A stretch of 64,000 bases of DNA from Actinoalloteichus caeruleus DSM 43889 (GCF_000429185.2 NZ_AUBJ02000001.1:5208001-5272000), one strand, 5' to 3'; counted from the stretch's first letter, positions 19,140-27,897 are shown. Notes: generated by a model from the sequence alone, not told the origin. A program made the numbers and translations.

Positions 19140-20131
19140 CCCACCCTTCGGCTCGTGCCGCAGTATTCTCCGCCGGGGCCTGGGGCACCACCATGGCCAA
19201 GATCCTGGCTGACGCCGGCACCAGTGTCACGATGCACGCCCGCCGTGGCGAGATCGCCGACGGGATCAACACTGAGCGCCGCAACCGGGACTATTTCCCG
19301 GACGTCGAGCTGCCGGCTTCCCTGAACGCGACGACCAACGCCGCAGCCGCGCTGGACGGCGCTGACTTCCTGGTGCTGTCCATTCCCGCGCAGACCCTCA
19401 AGCCCAATCTTGCCGCCTGGGCGCCGCACATCGAGGAACACACCGTGATCGTTTCTCTGATGAAGGGGATCGAGCAGGGGAGCCATCTACGTGCAAGCCA
19501 GATCATCACCGAGGTGACCGGCGTCAGCGCCGATCGGGTCGCGGTGCTGTCCGGCCCGAACCTGGCGCGCGAGATCATGGACGGCCAGCCCGCCGCAGCC
19601 ACCATCGCGTGCCTTGACGAAAGTGCTGCCCGTCGGTTCCAACAGACCTGTCACACCACCTACTTCCGCCCCTACACCAGCACCGACGTAACCGGGTGTG
19701 AGCTGGGCGGCGCGGTCAAGAACGTCATCGCCCTCGCCGTGGGCATCGCTTCCGGTATGGGATTTGGCCACAACGCACAGGCCATGCTCATCACTCGTGG
19801 CCTCGCGGAGACCACTCGACTGGCTGTCGCCATGGGTGCCACCCGAACCACCCTGTCCGGCCTGTCCGGCCTGGGTGACCTGGTACCCACCTGCTCCTCC
19901 TCGTTGTCCCGCAACCGCACCTTCGGCATCCACCTCGGCCAGGGGCTTAGCGTTCAAGAGGCAACGGCCGTCACGCGTCAGACCACCGAAGGCGTCAAGT
20001 CCGCCCAGGCGATCCTTGCCCTGGCTCGCGCCCATGAGATCGAGATGCCGATCACGAAAACGGTCTCCAACCTGCTGAACGAGAAGATCACCCTCGAAGA
20101 GGCGGTGGCCACGCTGACGCAGCGGCGCTGA
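19136..20131 (+). CDS. gpsA: Glycerol-3-phosphate dehydrogenase family protein (GpsA-like)
   Basis: 331 residues of the NAD(P)-dependent sn-glycerol-3-phosphate dehydrogenase family, which reduces dihydroxyacetone phosphate. Visible are the Rossmann start (AVFSAGAWGTTMAKILADAG), LMKGIEQGS, VLSGPNLAREI, the catalytic-Lys segment GGAVKNVIALAVGIASGMGFG, and the GLSGLGDLVPTCSSSLSRNRTFG motif with Arg for the phosphate. The first Gly of the usual GAGSWG nucleotide loop is Ser here. The GTG at 19136 overlaps the stop of the decayed upstream gene. With the following membrane genes, it looks like an accessory copy with a special role rather than the housekeeping enzyme (inference). Confidence 0.88.
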   Translation: MTHPSARAAVFSAGAWGTTMAKILADAGTSVTMHARRGEIADGINTERRNRDYFPDVELPASLNATTNAAAALDGADFLVLSIPAQTLKPNLAAWAPHIEEHTVIVSLMKGIEQGSHLRASQIITEVTGVSADRVAVLSGPNLAREIMDGQPAAATIACLDESAARRFQQTCHTTYFRPYTSTDVTGCELGGAVKNVIALAVGIASGMGFGHNAQAMLITRGLAETTRLAVAMGATRTTLSGLSGLGDLVPTCSSSLSRNRTFGIHLGQGLSVQEATAVTRQTTEGVKSAQAILALARAHEIEMPITKTVSNLLNEKITLEEAVATLTQRR

Positions 20132-20187
20132 TCACAGCGTCCGGCTGCGCAGCCGCACTTCCTTTCACCCTCCCCACCGGAGGTTTC

Positions 20188-20541
20188 ATGCATGTGTCTG
20201 TGCTGTCCGCTGTCCAGATGACCGTCACCCTCGGCTTGGTGGTCTGGATGATCATCGGTTTCACGCCCCTACCCGGCCACTGGCTGCGATGGAGGATGTT
20301 CTGCCGGGCCACCTTCACGATCGTCACCCTCATCGGCACGAAGGACGGACGCGCCGAGCCCGTGAACGTCTACGACCACCTGTCCCCGGGTTCCTTCATC
20401 CTCAACCCTTCTGCCCTTCAGAGGATTCTTGATCACCTCATCGAGAGCGGCCGGTACGACCGGATCGACGGACACGGCCGCATGCTGTCCGCTGACGGTG
20501 AAAAGCCCGTCGAGGTGAGGGAGAGTCGTGTGGTTCTTTGA
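20188..20541 (+). CDS. Small membrane-anchored protein of unknown function
   Basis: 117 residues with one N-terminal transmembrane helix (VQMTVTLGLVVWMIIGF, about residues 9-25) and a hydrophilic C-terminal domain ending in DRIDGHGRMLSADGEKPVEVRESRVVL. ATG 20188 has GGAGG 4 nt upstream. Its last 14 bp overlap the next gene, an HTTM-like protein, so the two are probably made together. No family recognised. Confidence 0.7.
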   Translation: MHVSVLSAVQMTVTLGLVVWMIIGFTPLPGHWLRWRMFCRATFTIVTLIGTKDGRAEPVNVYDHLSPGSFILNPSALQRILDHLIESGRYDRIDGHGRMLSADGEKPVEVRESRVVL

Positions 20542-21379
20542 CGCCCTTGCCTCCGGCTTCCAGTACCCCACCGACACCGGTCGGCTCCAGTGGTTTCGAA
20601 TCATCTTCGGCGCCGTGCTGACCACCCGTTTCGTTCTCGCGTTCGGGCAGGGCGGTTGGGACCGATTCGTTCCCGGGTCGATGAGTGTCCACCTTGCCAA
20701 GCAGCGTTTCGGTCAGGCCCGTGCCCGGGCTCTGATCATCCTTTATCGACCCGGGCTGCTGGTTCGCACGGCCGCCGCCCTCGCCCTGGCGCTCGGCTTC
20801 GTACCCCGGATCGCGCTACTACTAGTCCTGGCGGGTATCGCGATGGAGTTGCTGTACCTCCGTAGCCCCAACGCTGTCCGCTACACCCTGCTGACCGGCG
20901 CTTGCCTCCTGCTCGCCGGAAACCTGGGTCACGGTCCGCACGTCGACTACGGCCTGAGCATGGAGAACACCTGGTCGCAATGCCTCCTGGTCCTTGTCAC
21001 CACCGACATCTACTGGAACAGCGCCTGGCAGAAGCTCCGCTCCAGCCAGTTTCGCAGCGGGCTCTACCTCGCCCAGTGGATCCACACCTACACCCAGGTG
21101 AGGGACCGGCTGCCCCACCGCCAGTACGCCGTTCCCGGCCTCGTCCGCCGCCACGCGGGTAACCTGACCTCCCGCGACATCCGCCTCTGGCGTTTGGTCG
21201 CAATCACTGTCATCGTGGTGGAGATCGTGTTGCCCCCCGCCCTGCTCATCCCGGAGACGATGCCTTACGCGGTTGCCGTCGGCATCGTGATGCACGCCGC
21301 GTTCAGCGCCCTCAAGCCCCGCCAGCTCATCACCTTCTCCGGCCTGACACTGGGCACCTACCTCGCGTTCGCCGCGTGA
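20528..21379 (+). CDS. HTTM-like (vitamin K carboxylase-related) membrane protein
   Basis: 283 residues with about seven transmembrane segments. The N-terminal part (TDTGRLQWFRIIFGAVLTTRFVLAF) and the central TDIYWNSAWQKLRSSQFRSGLYLAQWIHTY segment resemble HTTM-domain proteins, bacterial relatives of gamma-glutamyl carboxylase. GTG 20528 is preceded by GAGGGAGAG and overlaps the previous gene. Catalytic competence cannot be judged here: the conserved Lys of true carboxylases is not identified. It ends the gpsA-small protein-HTTM plus-strand group and is convergent with the lipoprotein gene. Confidence 0.7.
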   Translation: MWFFDALASGFQYPTDTGRLQWFRIIFGAVLTTRFVLAFGQGGWDRFVPGSMSVHLAKQRFGQARARALIILYRPGLLVRTAAALALALGFVPRIALLLVLAGIAMELLYLRSPNAVRYTLLTGACLLLAGNLGHGPHVDYGLSMENTWSQCLLVLVTTDIYWNSAWQKLRSSQFRSGLYLAQWIHTYTQVRDRLPHRQYAVPGLVRRHAGNLTSRDIRLWRLVAITVIVVEIVLPPALLIPETMPYAVAVGIVMHAAFSALKPRQLITFSGLTLGTYLAFAA

Positions 21380-21561
21380 AGTTCTCCTCAGTCGGCGGCG
21401 GCCGTCGGGGCCGGGTGTAGGTTGTCGGCCGCCTTCGGCACGGCCGTGAAGCACGACTGCTGAGCGCCCGGGCCATCGGGAGCACAATGGAGGCCAACTG
21501 TTCATGGTGGTGAACCAGCCGTCGCCGCATCGAGGAGACGAAGTCACGGGCCACCGCAGCA

Positions 21562-22161
21562 CTACCTGGGCAGCAAGGGTTCGACCGCCGTCGCCACCCG
21601 CTCGGCCATCTCACACGGCTCATCCGTCGACCCACCGTCACGAATTCCACGGACCATGACCGAGACGGTCGCTTCCCCGTCCAGGTCCAGAGCGAACTGG
21701 CAGAACTCGATGTCGAGGGAATCCGTGATACGAAGGGCGCGCAGCGACCCGACCTGCGTCTCCTCCGGCTGGTAGTTGGTCAGCTCAAGTGTGTCTACAC
21801 CGCCGTACGTGTCGAGGTTGAGAGCTACTGAAGGCCTGATACCCGGCCCAGGACGGTAGTTGCAGGCGTAGATCACCCCAACGTCGTCGAGCGTGGCGGT
21901 CGCGGGATCGAGCCCGATCCCGTCCAACTGCTCATCGGACAGCACTTCGCAGGGGTGCATCGCCGCCAACTTCTCACCGACCGTGGCATCAGGGGTACCA
22001 CTGGCGCCTGGATGCGCTGAGGACGTGTCGACAGCTGTCGGGCCCTCCTCCACCGGAAGGGACCGTCCGGCTTCCGCGGTCGTGCACCCGGCGATCGCTC
22101 CGGCGAGGACGAACGCAGTCGGCGCCGCCGTCCACCGCCGGGTGGAGAGGGACCTCGTCAC
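21562..22161 (-). CDS. DUF3558-family lipoprotein
   Basis: 199 residues. A basic N-terminus, hydrophobic stretch and lipobox LAGAIAGC (Cys near residue 25) predict a lipid-anchored, extracytoplasmic protein. The mature domain has the DUF3558 pattern: HPCEVLSDEQLDGIGLDPAT, a CNYRPG segment with a second Cys, VGSLRALRI, EFCQFALDLDGEATVSVMV and a final DEPCEMAERVATAVEPLLPR. The four mature-domain Cys may form disulfides. Its GTG start overlaps the upstream gene's stop as GTGA. Function of the family is unknown; it is frequent in Pseudonocardiales. Confidence 0.85.
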   Translation of the reverse strand: MTRSLSTRRWTAAPTAFVLAGAIAGCTTAEAGRSLPVEEGPTAVDTSSAHPGASGTPDATVGEKLAAMHPCEVLSDEQLDGIGLDPATATLDDVGVIYACNYRPGPGIRPSVALNLDTYGGVDTLELTNYQPEETQVGSLRALRITDSLDIEFCQFALDLDGEATVSVMVRGIRDGGSTDEPCEMAERVATAVEPLLPR

Positions 22162-22580
22162 AACTGCTCTCCTGTCTGCTCAAGTTGAGCTGCGGTGGTG
22201 GAGTCGGTCTCGGCCGTGGTTCTGGCGCTCGTTCGAATGGCCGCCGCGAGTTCTCGTAGGGCGTCGATGTAGAGGAGGAGGTTCTCCTTGGCGGAGGTCG
22301 GCGTGCCCGAGGCCGACAACCTGGTCTGCTCCGCCATCTCCAGGGCCACCGGGCTCGACCCCAGGCGAACACGCTGTTCAAGGAACGCGACGCGGGTCAG
22401 CCGATCAGTCGCGCGTTCGGCCATGGCTTCCAGCTTCGAGGCCATGCGTTCCGCGCTGTCGGCGTCCACCGTCACTGTGCCAGCAGCGGCCGCCGCCCGA
22501 AATCGGTGGATGCTTCCCGTCATCTTCGCCGTCGCGGCGGCGTACCCCGCCTGATCCTCACCGCTTGACTCAACGTGCAC
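22158..22580 (-). CDS. Helical hypothetical protein paired with DUF3558 lipoprotein
   Basis: 140 residues, no signal peptide, almost entirely helical and Ala-rich (EDQAGYAAATAKMTGSIHRFRAA, SAERMASKLEAMAERATDRLTRV, NLLLYIDALRELAAAIRTSART). GTG 22580 is chosen because GGGAGG lies 5 nt upstream; a TTG at 22616 would add 12 residues without a ribosome-binding site. Size and helix pattern are like small helical-hairpin proteins of type VII secretion neighbourhoods that often pair with DUF3558, but no WXG motif is seen, so this is a loose resemblance. Confidence 0.65.
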   Translation of the reverse strand: MHVESSGEDQAGYAAATAKMTGSIHRFRAAAAAGTVTVDADSAERMASKLEAMAERATDRLTRVAFLEQRVRLGSSPVALEMAEQTRLSASGTPTSAKENLLLYIDALRELAAAIRTSARTTAETDSTTAAQLEQTGEQL

Positions 22581-22801
22581 GTGGGCCTCCCACCACTGCG
22601 GCTCGCGTCGCCTCAATGAAAGATCAAACTAGCAGTGTGGCATTGTCCCTGGAGCCGTTTGGTCGCATTGCGTGATCAGCGCGAAGCCTGGGCTGGCCCG
22701 CCCGGTCCATGCCGGCGCACGTTGGCCCGGTGGACGTGCCGGCACCGGGGACGTCCACCCCCGAGCGCGCGAGGGACGAGCTGGGCGTCGCGGACGCTGT
22801 C

Positions 22802-23272
22802 TCAGCCGGCCGTACTGGCGGGGACCGGCCGCGCAGCCCAGCCGTGGACACTGAACGAGGTGCCGGCGCGGTAGGCGTGGATACCCGCCGCCGGGTAGGC
22901 GATGATCTTCTCGGGAAGCGCGTCGAGCGGGAACCAGGACACCGCGGAGCACTTGTCGGGTTCGCGGTTGGTGGGTTCACCAACCCACCGGCGGGTCTCG
23001 AAGAACAGCCCGAGGCGGGAGTCGGGGCCGGAGCCGTTGACGTGCAGGGTGTGCACGTGCCACAGGTCGTTCGGATCGATGAGGACCCCCACCTCCTCGT
23101 GGGCTTCCCGGGCTGCGGCGTCCAGGACGGACTCACGCGCGTCGAGTTTCCCTGAGGGCAGGTGCCACAGCCCGTCGAAGCTCGGGTTGGTGTCGCGCCG
23201 CCGACTGAGCAGGAGCTGGTCGTCGCGCACGAGGAGCAGGTGGACGTCGATCAGGTGACGGTCGGCCATCAT
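22802..23272 (-). CDS. NUDIX hydrolase
   Basis: 156 residues. The Nudix box (GKLDARESVLDAAAREAHEEVGVLI, about residues 41-65) matches GX5EX7REUXEEXGU with all catalytic Glu present. Preceding LLSRRRDTNPSFDGLWHLPSG is typical of nucleotide-hydrolysing Nudix proteins. Start is ATG 23272 or 23269, with AGGGA upstream. It is the last gene of a minus-strand set with a thymidylate-kinase-like gene, a radical SAM gene and a DNA-glycosylase-like gene; in that setting a (d)NTP-like substrate is plausible but unproven. Confidence 0.88.
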   Translation of the reverse strand: MMADRHLIDVHLLLVRDDQLLLSRRRDTNPSFDGLWHLPSGKLDARESVLDAAAREAHEEVGVLIDPNDLWHVHTLHVNGSGPDSRLGLFFETRRWVGEPTNREPDKCSAVSWFPLDALPEKIIAYPAAGIHAYRAGTSFSVHGWAARPVPASTAG

Positions 23273-23348
23273 CAAGTCCCTTGCGGCGCGGTCAGTAGGG
23301 GGCAGCGCTCAAGTGCAGGGCTCCCCCGTGGTCTGGACCAAGCGGAGC

Positions 23349-24005
23349 TTAGGGGGTGGCCGGATCGGCGTGCGGGAGGCCCGCCAGGTGGGCGATTCGC
23401 TTGGCGATCAGGCTTGTGACGTGAGCGATGGGGGTGCGGGTGGTGTCCACCGTCAGCAGCGGCCAGCGGCCTGCACCCAGGCGCCGGCTCGTGTCCTGGT
23501 AGAGCTCGGCTTCGGCGCGGCTGGTGGCCAGGCCGCTCTCGAAGCGGCTGTGCGAGCCTCGCCTCTCGATCCGGCCAGCGGTGACGGTCGCGTCGGCAAT
23601 CAGGATGACCGCTAGGTCCGGGATGTCGGCGGCGGCATTGAGCGCTTCGACGAACTCGATGGGCACACGGTCCATGCGTTGCAACACGAAGGAGGAGGCG
23701 ACGTAGCGGTCGCAGAGGACGATGCGTCCAGCCGCCAGATTGGGGCGGATCTCGGTGGCCAGGTGGTGGTAGCGGTCGGCGGCCACCAGACAGGCCAGGG
23801 CGTGCCGGCTGTAGGTGTCGGTGCCGTGACGAGCGATTGCGCCCAACTCGGCATGAGAGGGCTCGGTGGTGACATGCACCGTGTACCCCTGTGCGGCGAG
23901 GTGCTCATTCAGATGCCGGGTGGTGGTGGACTTGCCAGCGCCACCCATCCCGTCGAGGGTGACGAACACCCCGCGATGCCCGGTGACCGAGTCGGTGGCG
24001 GTCAT
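23349..24005 (-). CDS. tmk: Thymidylate kinase-like P-loop kinase
   Basis: 218 residues of the dTMP kinase family, which phosphorylates dTMP to dTDP. The P-loop is LDGMGGAGKSTTTRHL (residues ~14-29), followed by TEPSH, the LCDRYVASSFVLQRMDRV segment with the DRY motif near residue 97, and a LID-like region RRGSHSRFES with basic residues. ATG 24005 overlaps the radical SAM stop as ATGA. Sitting inside a radical SAM/glycosylase set rather than with DNA replication genes suggests a specialised or second copy acting on a modified nucleotide (inference). Confidence 0.85.
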   Translation of the reverse strand: MTATDSVTGHRGVFVTLDGMGGAGKSTTTRHLNEHLAAQGYTVHVTTEPSHAELGAIARHGTDTYSRHALACLVAADRYHHLATEIRPNLAAGRIVLCDRYVASSFVLQRMDRVPIEFVEALNAAADIPDLAVILIADATVTAGRIERRGSHSRFESGLATSRAEAELYQDTSRRLGAGRWPLLTVDTTRTPIAHVTSLIAKRIAHLAGLPHADPATP

Positions 24006-25474
24006 GCGGCGGTGGCCTTGCGGGTGTACTGCTCGCGGGAGAGCGCGACCAGTCGCGTGCGGACGTAGTCGATCGGTGCCTCGGCCAAGGGCAGGTTGAC
24101 GGAGAAGTTGAATTCGTCGCGCTCTCGCATGGATTCGTCCAGGCCGGCACCGGTGAGGTCGACGGCGCTGTAATCGAGCAGTTGGGCCGTGCTGTAGCGA
24201 CCGGTCGCGAGGAGCCGGTGCCAATCCGGGGTCCCCGGATAGGGCCGATACTCGAAAGCTGAGGCCCGGAATCGTCCGGGTAGCGCTTCGGTGAGGTTCC
24301 AGAGTTCGTGGACCAGACGTACGGTGGAGTCGATCTCGGCCACCGTCTCAGTGGGGAATCCGAGGATGAAGTAGCCCTTGACACTGATCCCGCGTTCGGT
24401 CAGCCTCCGCACGACACGCTGGGTCATACCGGGATCGATGCGTTTGTCGATCAGCTCCAGGATCCGTTGACTTCCGGATTCGATCCCGAGTGCGACTTCG
24501 CGTAACCCGTTACGTGCCAACCTGTCCAGGGTGGTGTCACTGGCGCGGTCCAGTACGTTGATGCGGCCGGTAGCGTCCCACACCGCCCAGTCGCCGACCC
24601 TGTCGGCTGCGAAGGCGTTCATCGTCCGCTCGATGACCCGCCGAGCGCCGAGGAACAGGTCGTCGACGAAGCGGAACGCGGTGACGCCTTGCTCGCGGAG
24701 CTGGTGCATCTCGGCGAGGATGTTGTACGGGTCACGGGTGCGGATGGTGATGTCCGGGTTGGCTGAGACAGCGGCGCCGCAGAAGGAACAGTCGTAGGGG
24801 CAACCTCGTGCCCCGACCATGTTGGCTTCCCACCGCCCGTTCTCGTGGTGTGGGTCCTGGGCCAGGAAACGGCGGTCAATGAAGGGCAGAGCGTTGATAT
24901 CTGGCGCCAGGTGGTGCGCCGTCCCGGGCTTCCCGCCGGTAACCGGAGACTTCAGAATCGGGTCCAGCCACATCACTCCGGGCAGGTAGGCGCGGGCTCC
25001 CTGATCAGCCAACAGGGCCGCCACGCGGGTCTCTCCCTCACCCAGCACCAGAGCTTCGCACCCAGCCATACGCGGGTCGTTCAGGATTTCGGTGGGCATC
25101 GCCTTGGCTTGGTGCCCGCCGAGCATGACCTTGATCGAGGGATCGAGTTGGGCGGCGATGCGAGCGCTGATCTCATAGGTCGGAGCGAGCAGATTGAACC
25201 CGACCCACCGAGGCCCCCGCCTGTTGATCAGGTCGACGGTTGCGGCGATGCCTTGGCCGTGCGCTTCGGCATCCAGGACACCGACGTTGAACCCCTGGGC
25301 CGTGGCGTAGGTCGCGAGGTAGCCCATGCCGAGGACCGGCAGGGTGAAGTCGTTGACCCGTGGCCGTTGGGTGTAGTCGCGTAGGGGCGCGTTGACGAAG
25401 ATGGCATCGAGCGGGCGGGTGTGCTCGGCACCGGCGATCAGGTTAGAGAGCGACGACTCCGGTTGTGCGGGCAT
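24002..25474 (-). CDS. B12-binding-domain radical SAM protein
   Basis: 490 residues. The N-terminal ~170 residues look like a cobalamin-binding domain (LPVLGMGYLATYATAQGFNVGVLDAEAHG, VMLGGHQAKAMPTEIL). The radical SAM core follows, with the cluster motif CPYDCSFC (CxxxCxxC) near residue 225, RFVDDLFLG, EVALGIESGSQRILELIDKR and GYFILGFPTET. Family members typically methylate unreactive carbons or rearrange substrates using methylcobalamin or the 5'-deoxyadenosyl radical. ATG 25474 has GGGGAG 6 nt upstream and lies inside the end of the glycosylase gene (32-bp overlap). Substrate unknown; the neighbours point to nucleotides or DNA bases. Confidence 0.88.
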   Translation of the reverse strand: MPAQPESSLSNLIAGAEHTRPLDAIFVNAPLRDYTQRPRVNDFTLPVLGMGYLATYATAQGFNVGVLDAEAHGQGIAATVDLINRRGPRWVGFNLLAPTYEISARIAAQLDPSIKVMLGGHQAKAMPTEILNDPRMAGCEALVLGEGETRVAALLADQGARAYLPGVMWLDPILKSPVTGGKPGTAHHLAPDINALPFIDRRFLAQDPHHENGRWEANMVGARGCPYDCSFCGAAVSANPDITIRTRDPYNILAEMHQLREQGVTAFRFVDDLFLGARRVIERTMNAFAADRVGDWAVWDATGRINVLDRASDTTLDRLARNGLREVALGIESGSQRILELIDKRIDPGMTQRVVRRLTERGISVKGYFILGFPTETVAEIDSTVRLVHELWNLTEALPGRFRASAFEYRPYPGTPDWHRLLATGRYSTAQLLDYSAVDLTGAGLDESMRERDEFNFSVNLPLAEAPIDYVRTRLVALSREQYTRKATAA

Positions 25475-26267
25475 GGCGTACTCCCCAGGCGAGAGTGAGC
25501 AGGGTCCGCGCGGACAGCTGCCCCCCCGCCGCCTCCGCCCACACCCGCGCGAACTCCGGCTCGGTATCCGGCCAAAGTCGCTGCGGTGCGAGGCGTTTCG
25601 CCCAGGTGCGGACGGCGAGGTCGGCGAAGGGATACAGGGTGTAGTCGTTGGTGAGGTCGGCTACGGTCGCGCCGGCGGTCCAGGGACCGATTCGCGGTAC
25701 GTTCTGCACCTCGCCGACCAGCGTGGACGGCTCGAGTTCGGCCCACTTGGCGCCGAACTCCAGGTACGCTTCCGCGGCGGCGCGCAAGGGACGTGCTTTG
25801 AACGCCATGCCCAGCCGCGTGAACTCGGCGTCGGACAGCTCGAGCACCGTCGCCGGATCAGGGAACAGCCACGTCTGGCCGTGCGAGGTGACTACCGGCT
25901 CGCCGTGGGCTTGGCCGAAGGCGCGGTAGAGCTTGCGGGCCTGACCCGCCCGGATGACCTGCCGCACGATCGAGGTGGCCAACGCGTCCCACAGATCCGG
26001 GTTGCGCCACCGCGCCACTTGTCCAGCGGCACGCAGGTTGTCGACGATGTCGCCTGCCCCGGTCAGAGTCGCGGGATCAACCACGTCGACCACTGGCGCC
26101 TCCCCATCACCGGACACGCGATCGACGGCGGTGCGGTGGCGACAACCGTCCTCGGCGGAGGCGACGGTCATCGCCCAGACGGCGTTTCCGCAGCGCACAG
26201 CTCGGAAGGCGCCAGTACCGCTAGCGAGCCAGGACGGGTGGTCGGTCATCACCGAGTCAACGATCAC
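25443..26267 (-). CDS. HhH-GPD superfamily DNA glycosylase-like protein
   Basis: 274 residues. The C-terminal ~170 residues have the helix-hairpin-helix glycosylase pattern: ALATSIVRQVIRAGQARKLYRAF (domain start), the hairpin VQNVPRIGPWTAGATVADL near residue 190 and, after it, the catalytic-Asp position YPFADLAVRTWAKR. This is closest to the AlkA/3-methyladenine glycosylase II type; no iron-sulfur cysteine loop follows. The start may be GTG 26267, directly after the previous TGA, or ATG 26249. Position in a coupled operon with radical SAM and nucleotide-handling genes suggests a role beyond general repair. Confidence 0.82.
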   Translation of the reverse strand: MIVDSVMTDHPSWLASGTGAFRAVRCGNAVWAMTVASAEDGCRHRTAVDRVSGDGEAPVVDVVDPATLTGAGDIVDNLRAAGQVARWRNPDLWDALATSIVRQVIRAGQARKLYRAFGQAHGEPVVTSHGQTWLFPDPATVLELSDAEFTRLGMAFKARPLRAAAEAYLEFGAKWAELEPSTLVGEVQNVPRIGPWTAGATVADLTNDYTLYPFADLAVRTWAKRLAPQRLWPDTEPEFARVWAEAAGGQLSARTLLTLAWGVRHARTTGVVAL

Positions 26268-26537
26268 TCAGGCGTCGTCCTTCCGCTCGCGGGGTGCGCA
26301 CTCATCATGCCGATCACGCTTCACTTCCAAGTGGACTGTGCCGGGTATGGCCGTCAGCGAGACCAGCACGGGATGACGCTCGGCCAGGTGCTTCAGCCGG
26401 TCCGGGTCCTGAACCAGGGCGGTGACTGGACGTAGCGGGGTCACCACTAAGGGCACCTTACTGTGAGATCCCAGGCTGGCAAGGCTGGCCCTCGATGCCT
26501 TGTGGCTGAGGTCAACCTGAAGTACGCCCATCACCAC
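26268..26537 (-). CDS. Possible small protein leading the glycosylase-radical SAM operon
   Basis: 89 codons ending in a TGA that directly abuts the glycosylase start (TGAGTG). The middle (PLVVTPLRPVTALVQDPDRLKHLAERHPVLVSLTAIPGTVHLEVKRD) reads like a real folded segment, but the N-terminal third is low-grade and there is no clear Shine-Dalgarno sequence near 26537 or the ATG at 26531. No family recognised. Could be a small operon-leading gene or part of the leader. Confidence 0.4.
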   Translation of the reverse strand: MVMGVLQVDLSHKASRASLASLGSHSKVPLVVTPLRPVTALVQDPDRLKHLAERHPVLVSLTAIPGTVHLEVKRDRHDECAPRERKDDA

Positions 26538-26811
26538 GAAGAGAGTGGGCTATGGCCGGCGTCAGGCCCTTTCGAGTTGCCGCCTGCCGACCCGGCGGAG
26601 TTGGCGGGGCTCCCCGCGTTCGTCATGCCCGGGATCGCGACATCGCGTGGCGGATCGGTGGGTGAGCTCGCCTCCCCCACGAGCACGTCTCGCGCGAGAA
26701 AGTGCCCATGAGTCGACACGTCCGGCTGGCCGATGCGGAGGAGCCCGCCGATGACCTCCCACCGTCGGGTGCGCCACTCCAGTCGCCCTTCGCTCCCGCG
26801 ATCCGCGACGT

Positions 26812-27897
26812 TCAGCCCGAGCCGACGTTCCTCCGCTCGTGCCACCGCAGCCCCGCGTCGGTGAGGGACGAGAGGAACCGCGCCGGCTCGACGAACTGGT
26901 CGAGGTGGAACACGCCGGGCGGGTGGGCACCGCTGGTCATCAGCTCCACGACCCGGGCGGCGACCAGGGCGGTCGCCCTGCTCTGCCCGTCCCCGGTCAC
27001 CCCGAAGCGCGCCGACCCGCCCCCGGCCCCGACGGCTTCGGCGACGACGGCGAACCGGCTGCCCCCGAGGCGGACCCGGCCAGCGGTCGCCGCCACCCGC
27101 TCACCGGCTCCGAGACGCGCCACCAGCGGGCGCACCGCCCGGCGGGCCCGGAACACCGCCGCCGTCACCGCCGGGTTGTCGAAGCACAACCGCGTCGTCA
27201 CCGGCACCCCGAGGGTGGCCCGTAGGTGTTCCTGGTCGGAGAAGGGGAAGGGGTACGCGCGGCGCGCACCGAACTCGGGGAACCGGGTGAGGCGGGGGTT
27301 GCCGCCGGCGCCGCGACCACGGGGGGCGGCGGCCAGCCCTTCGGCCGTCCAGCGCGCGCCGGCCGCTCCGTGCGCCTCGCCCGTCCCGAGCAGGACGCCG
27401 ATCTCGACCCTGGCCGGTGCCTCCGCCAGCCGGGAGACCGCGTGCGTGGCCAGCAGGTTCGTCAGGCCCGGCGCGACACCCACGCTGAGCACCGCCGTCG
27501 TCCCGCTGCGGAGGAAGTCCGCTCGTCGTGCCTCGACGGCGCCCAGCACCTCGGCGTTGGCACTGATGTCGACGTAGCGGACTCCGCGTTCCGCGCAGCG
27601 GCCCGCCACCCACCCCTCGGGGTCCTCCACGCAGTTCACGACCGTCCCGACGTCCCGGAGGGCCTCGGAGAGGGCGGTCGGGTCGTGCGGGTCGAGTTGG
27701 ACGGCGGTGCTCCCGCCCTGGACCGTGGCGGCGACGGCGGCCGCCCGGTGGCGACACCGGCTCGCGACCACCACCACACCCGGCACGACCTGCCCCAGCA
27801 TCGGGGCGAGGTGGCGGCCCACCGCCCCGGCACCGCCGAGGACCAGGCAACTCCCACCGGGGTCGACTTCGCGGGGTGGGACGTCACGGGTGGTCAT
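26812..27897 (-). CDS. Saccharopine dehydrogenase-like NAD(P)-binding protein
   Basis: 361 residues. The N-terminal Rossmann fold has CLVLGGAGAVGRHLAPML, then a VASRCRHRAAAVA segment and VVNCVEDPEG, as in the saccharopine dehydrogenase family of oxidoreductases. SVGVAPGLTNLLATHAVSRL in the middle is also typical. These proteins act on amino-acid-like or other substrates; lysine metabolism cannot be inferred. No neighbour indicates a pathway. Start ATG 27897. Confidence 0.8.
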   Translation of the reverse strand: MTTRDVPPREVDPGGSCLVLGGAGAVGRHLAPMLGQVVPGVVVVASRCRHRAAAVAATVQGGSTAVQLDPHDPTALSEALRDVGTVVNCVEDPEGWVAGRCAERGVRYVDISANAEVLGAVEARRADFLRSGTTAVLSVGVAPGLTNLLATHAVSRLAEAPARVEIGVLLGTGEAHGAAGARWTAEGLAAAPRGRGAGGNPRLTRFPEFGARRAYPFPFSDQEHLRATLGVPVTTRLCFDNPAVTAAVFRARRAVRPLVARLGAGERVAATAGRVRLGGSRFAVVAEAVGAGGGSARFGVTGDGQSRATALVAARVVELMTSGAHPPGVFHLDQFVEPARFLSSLTDAGLRWHERRNVGSG

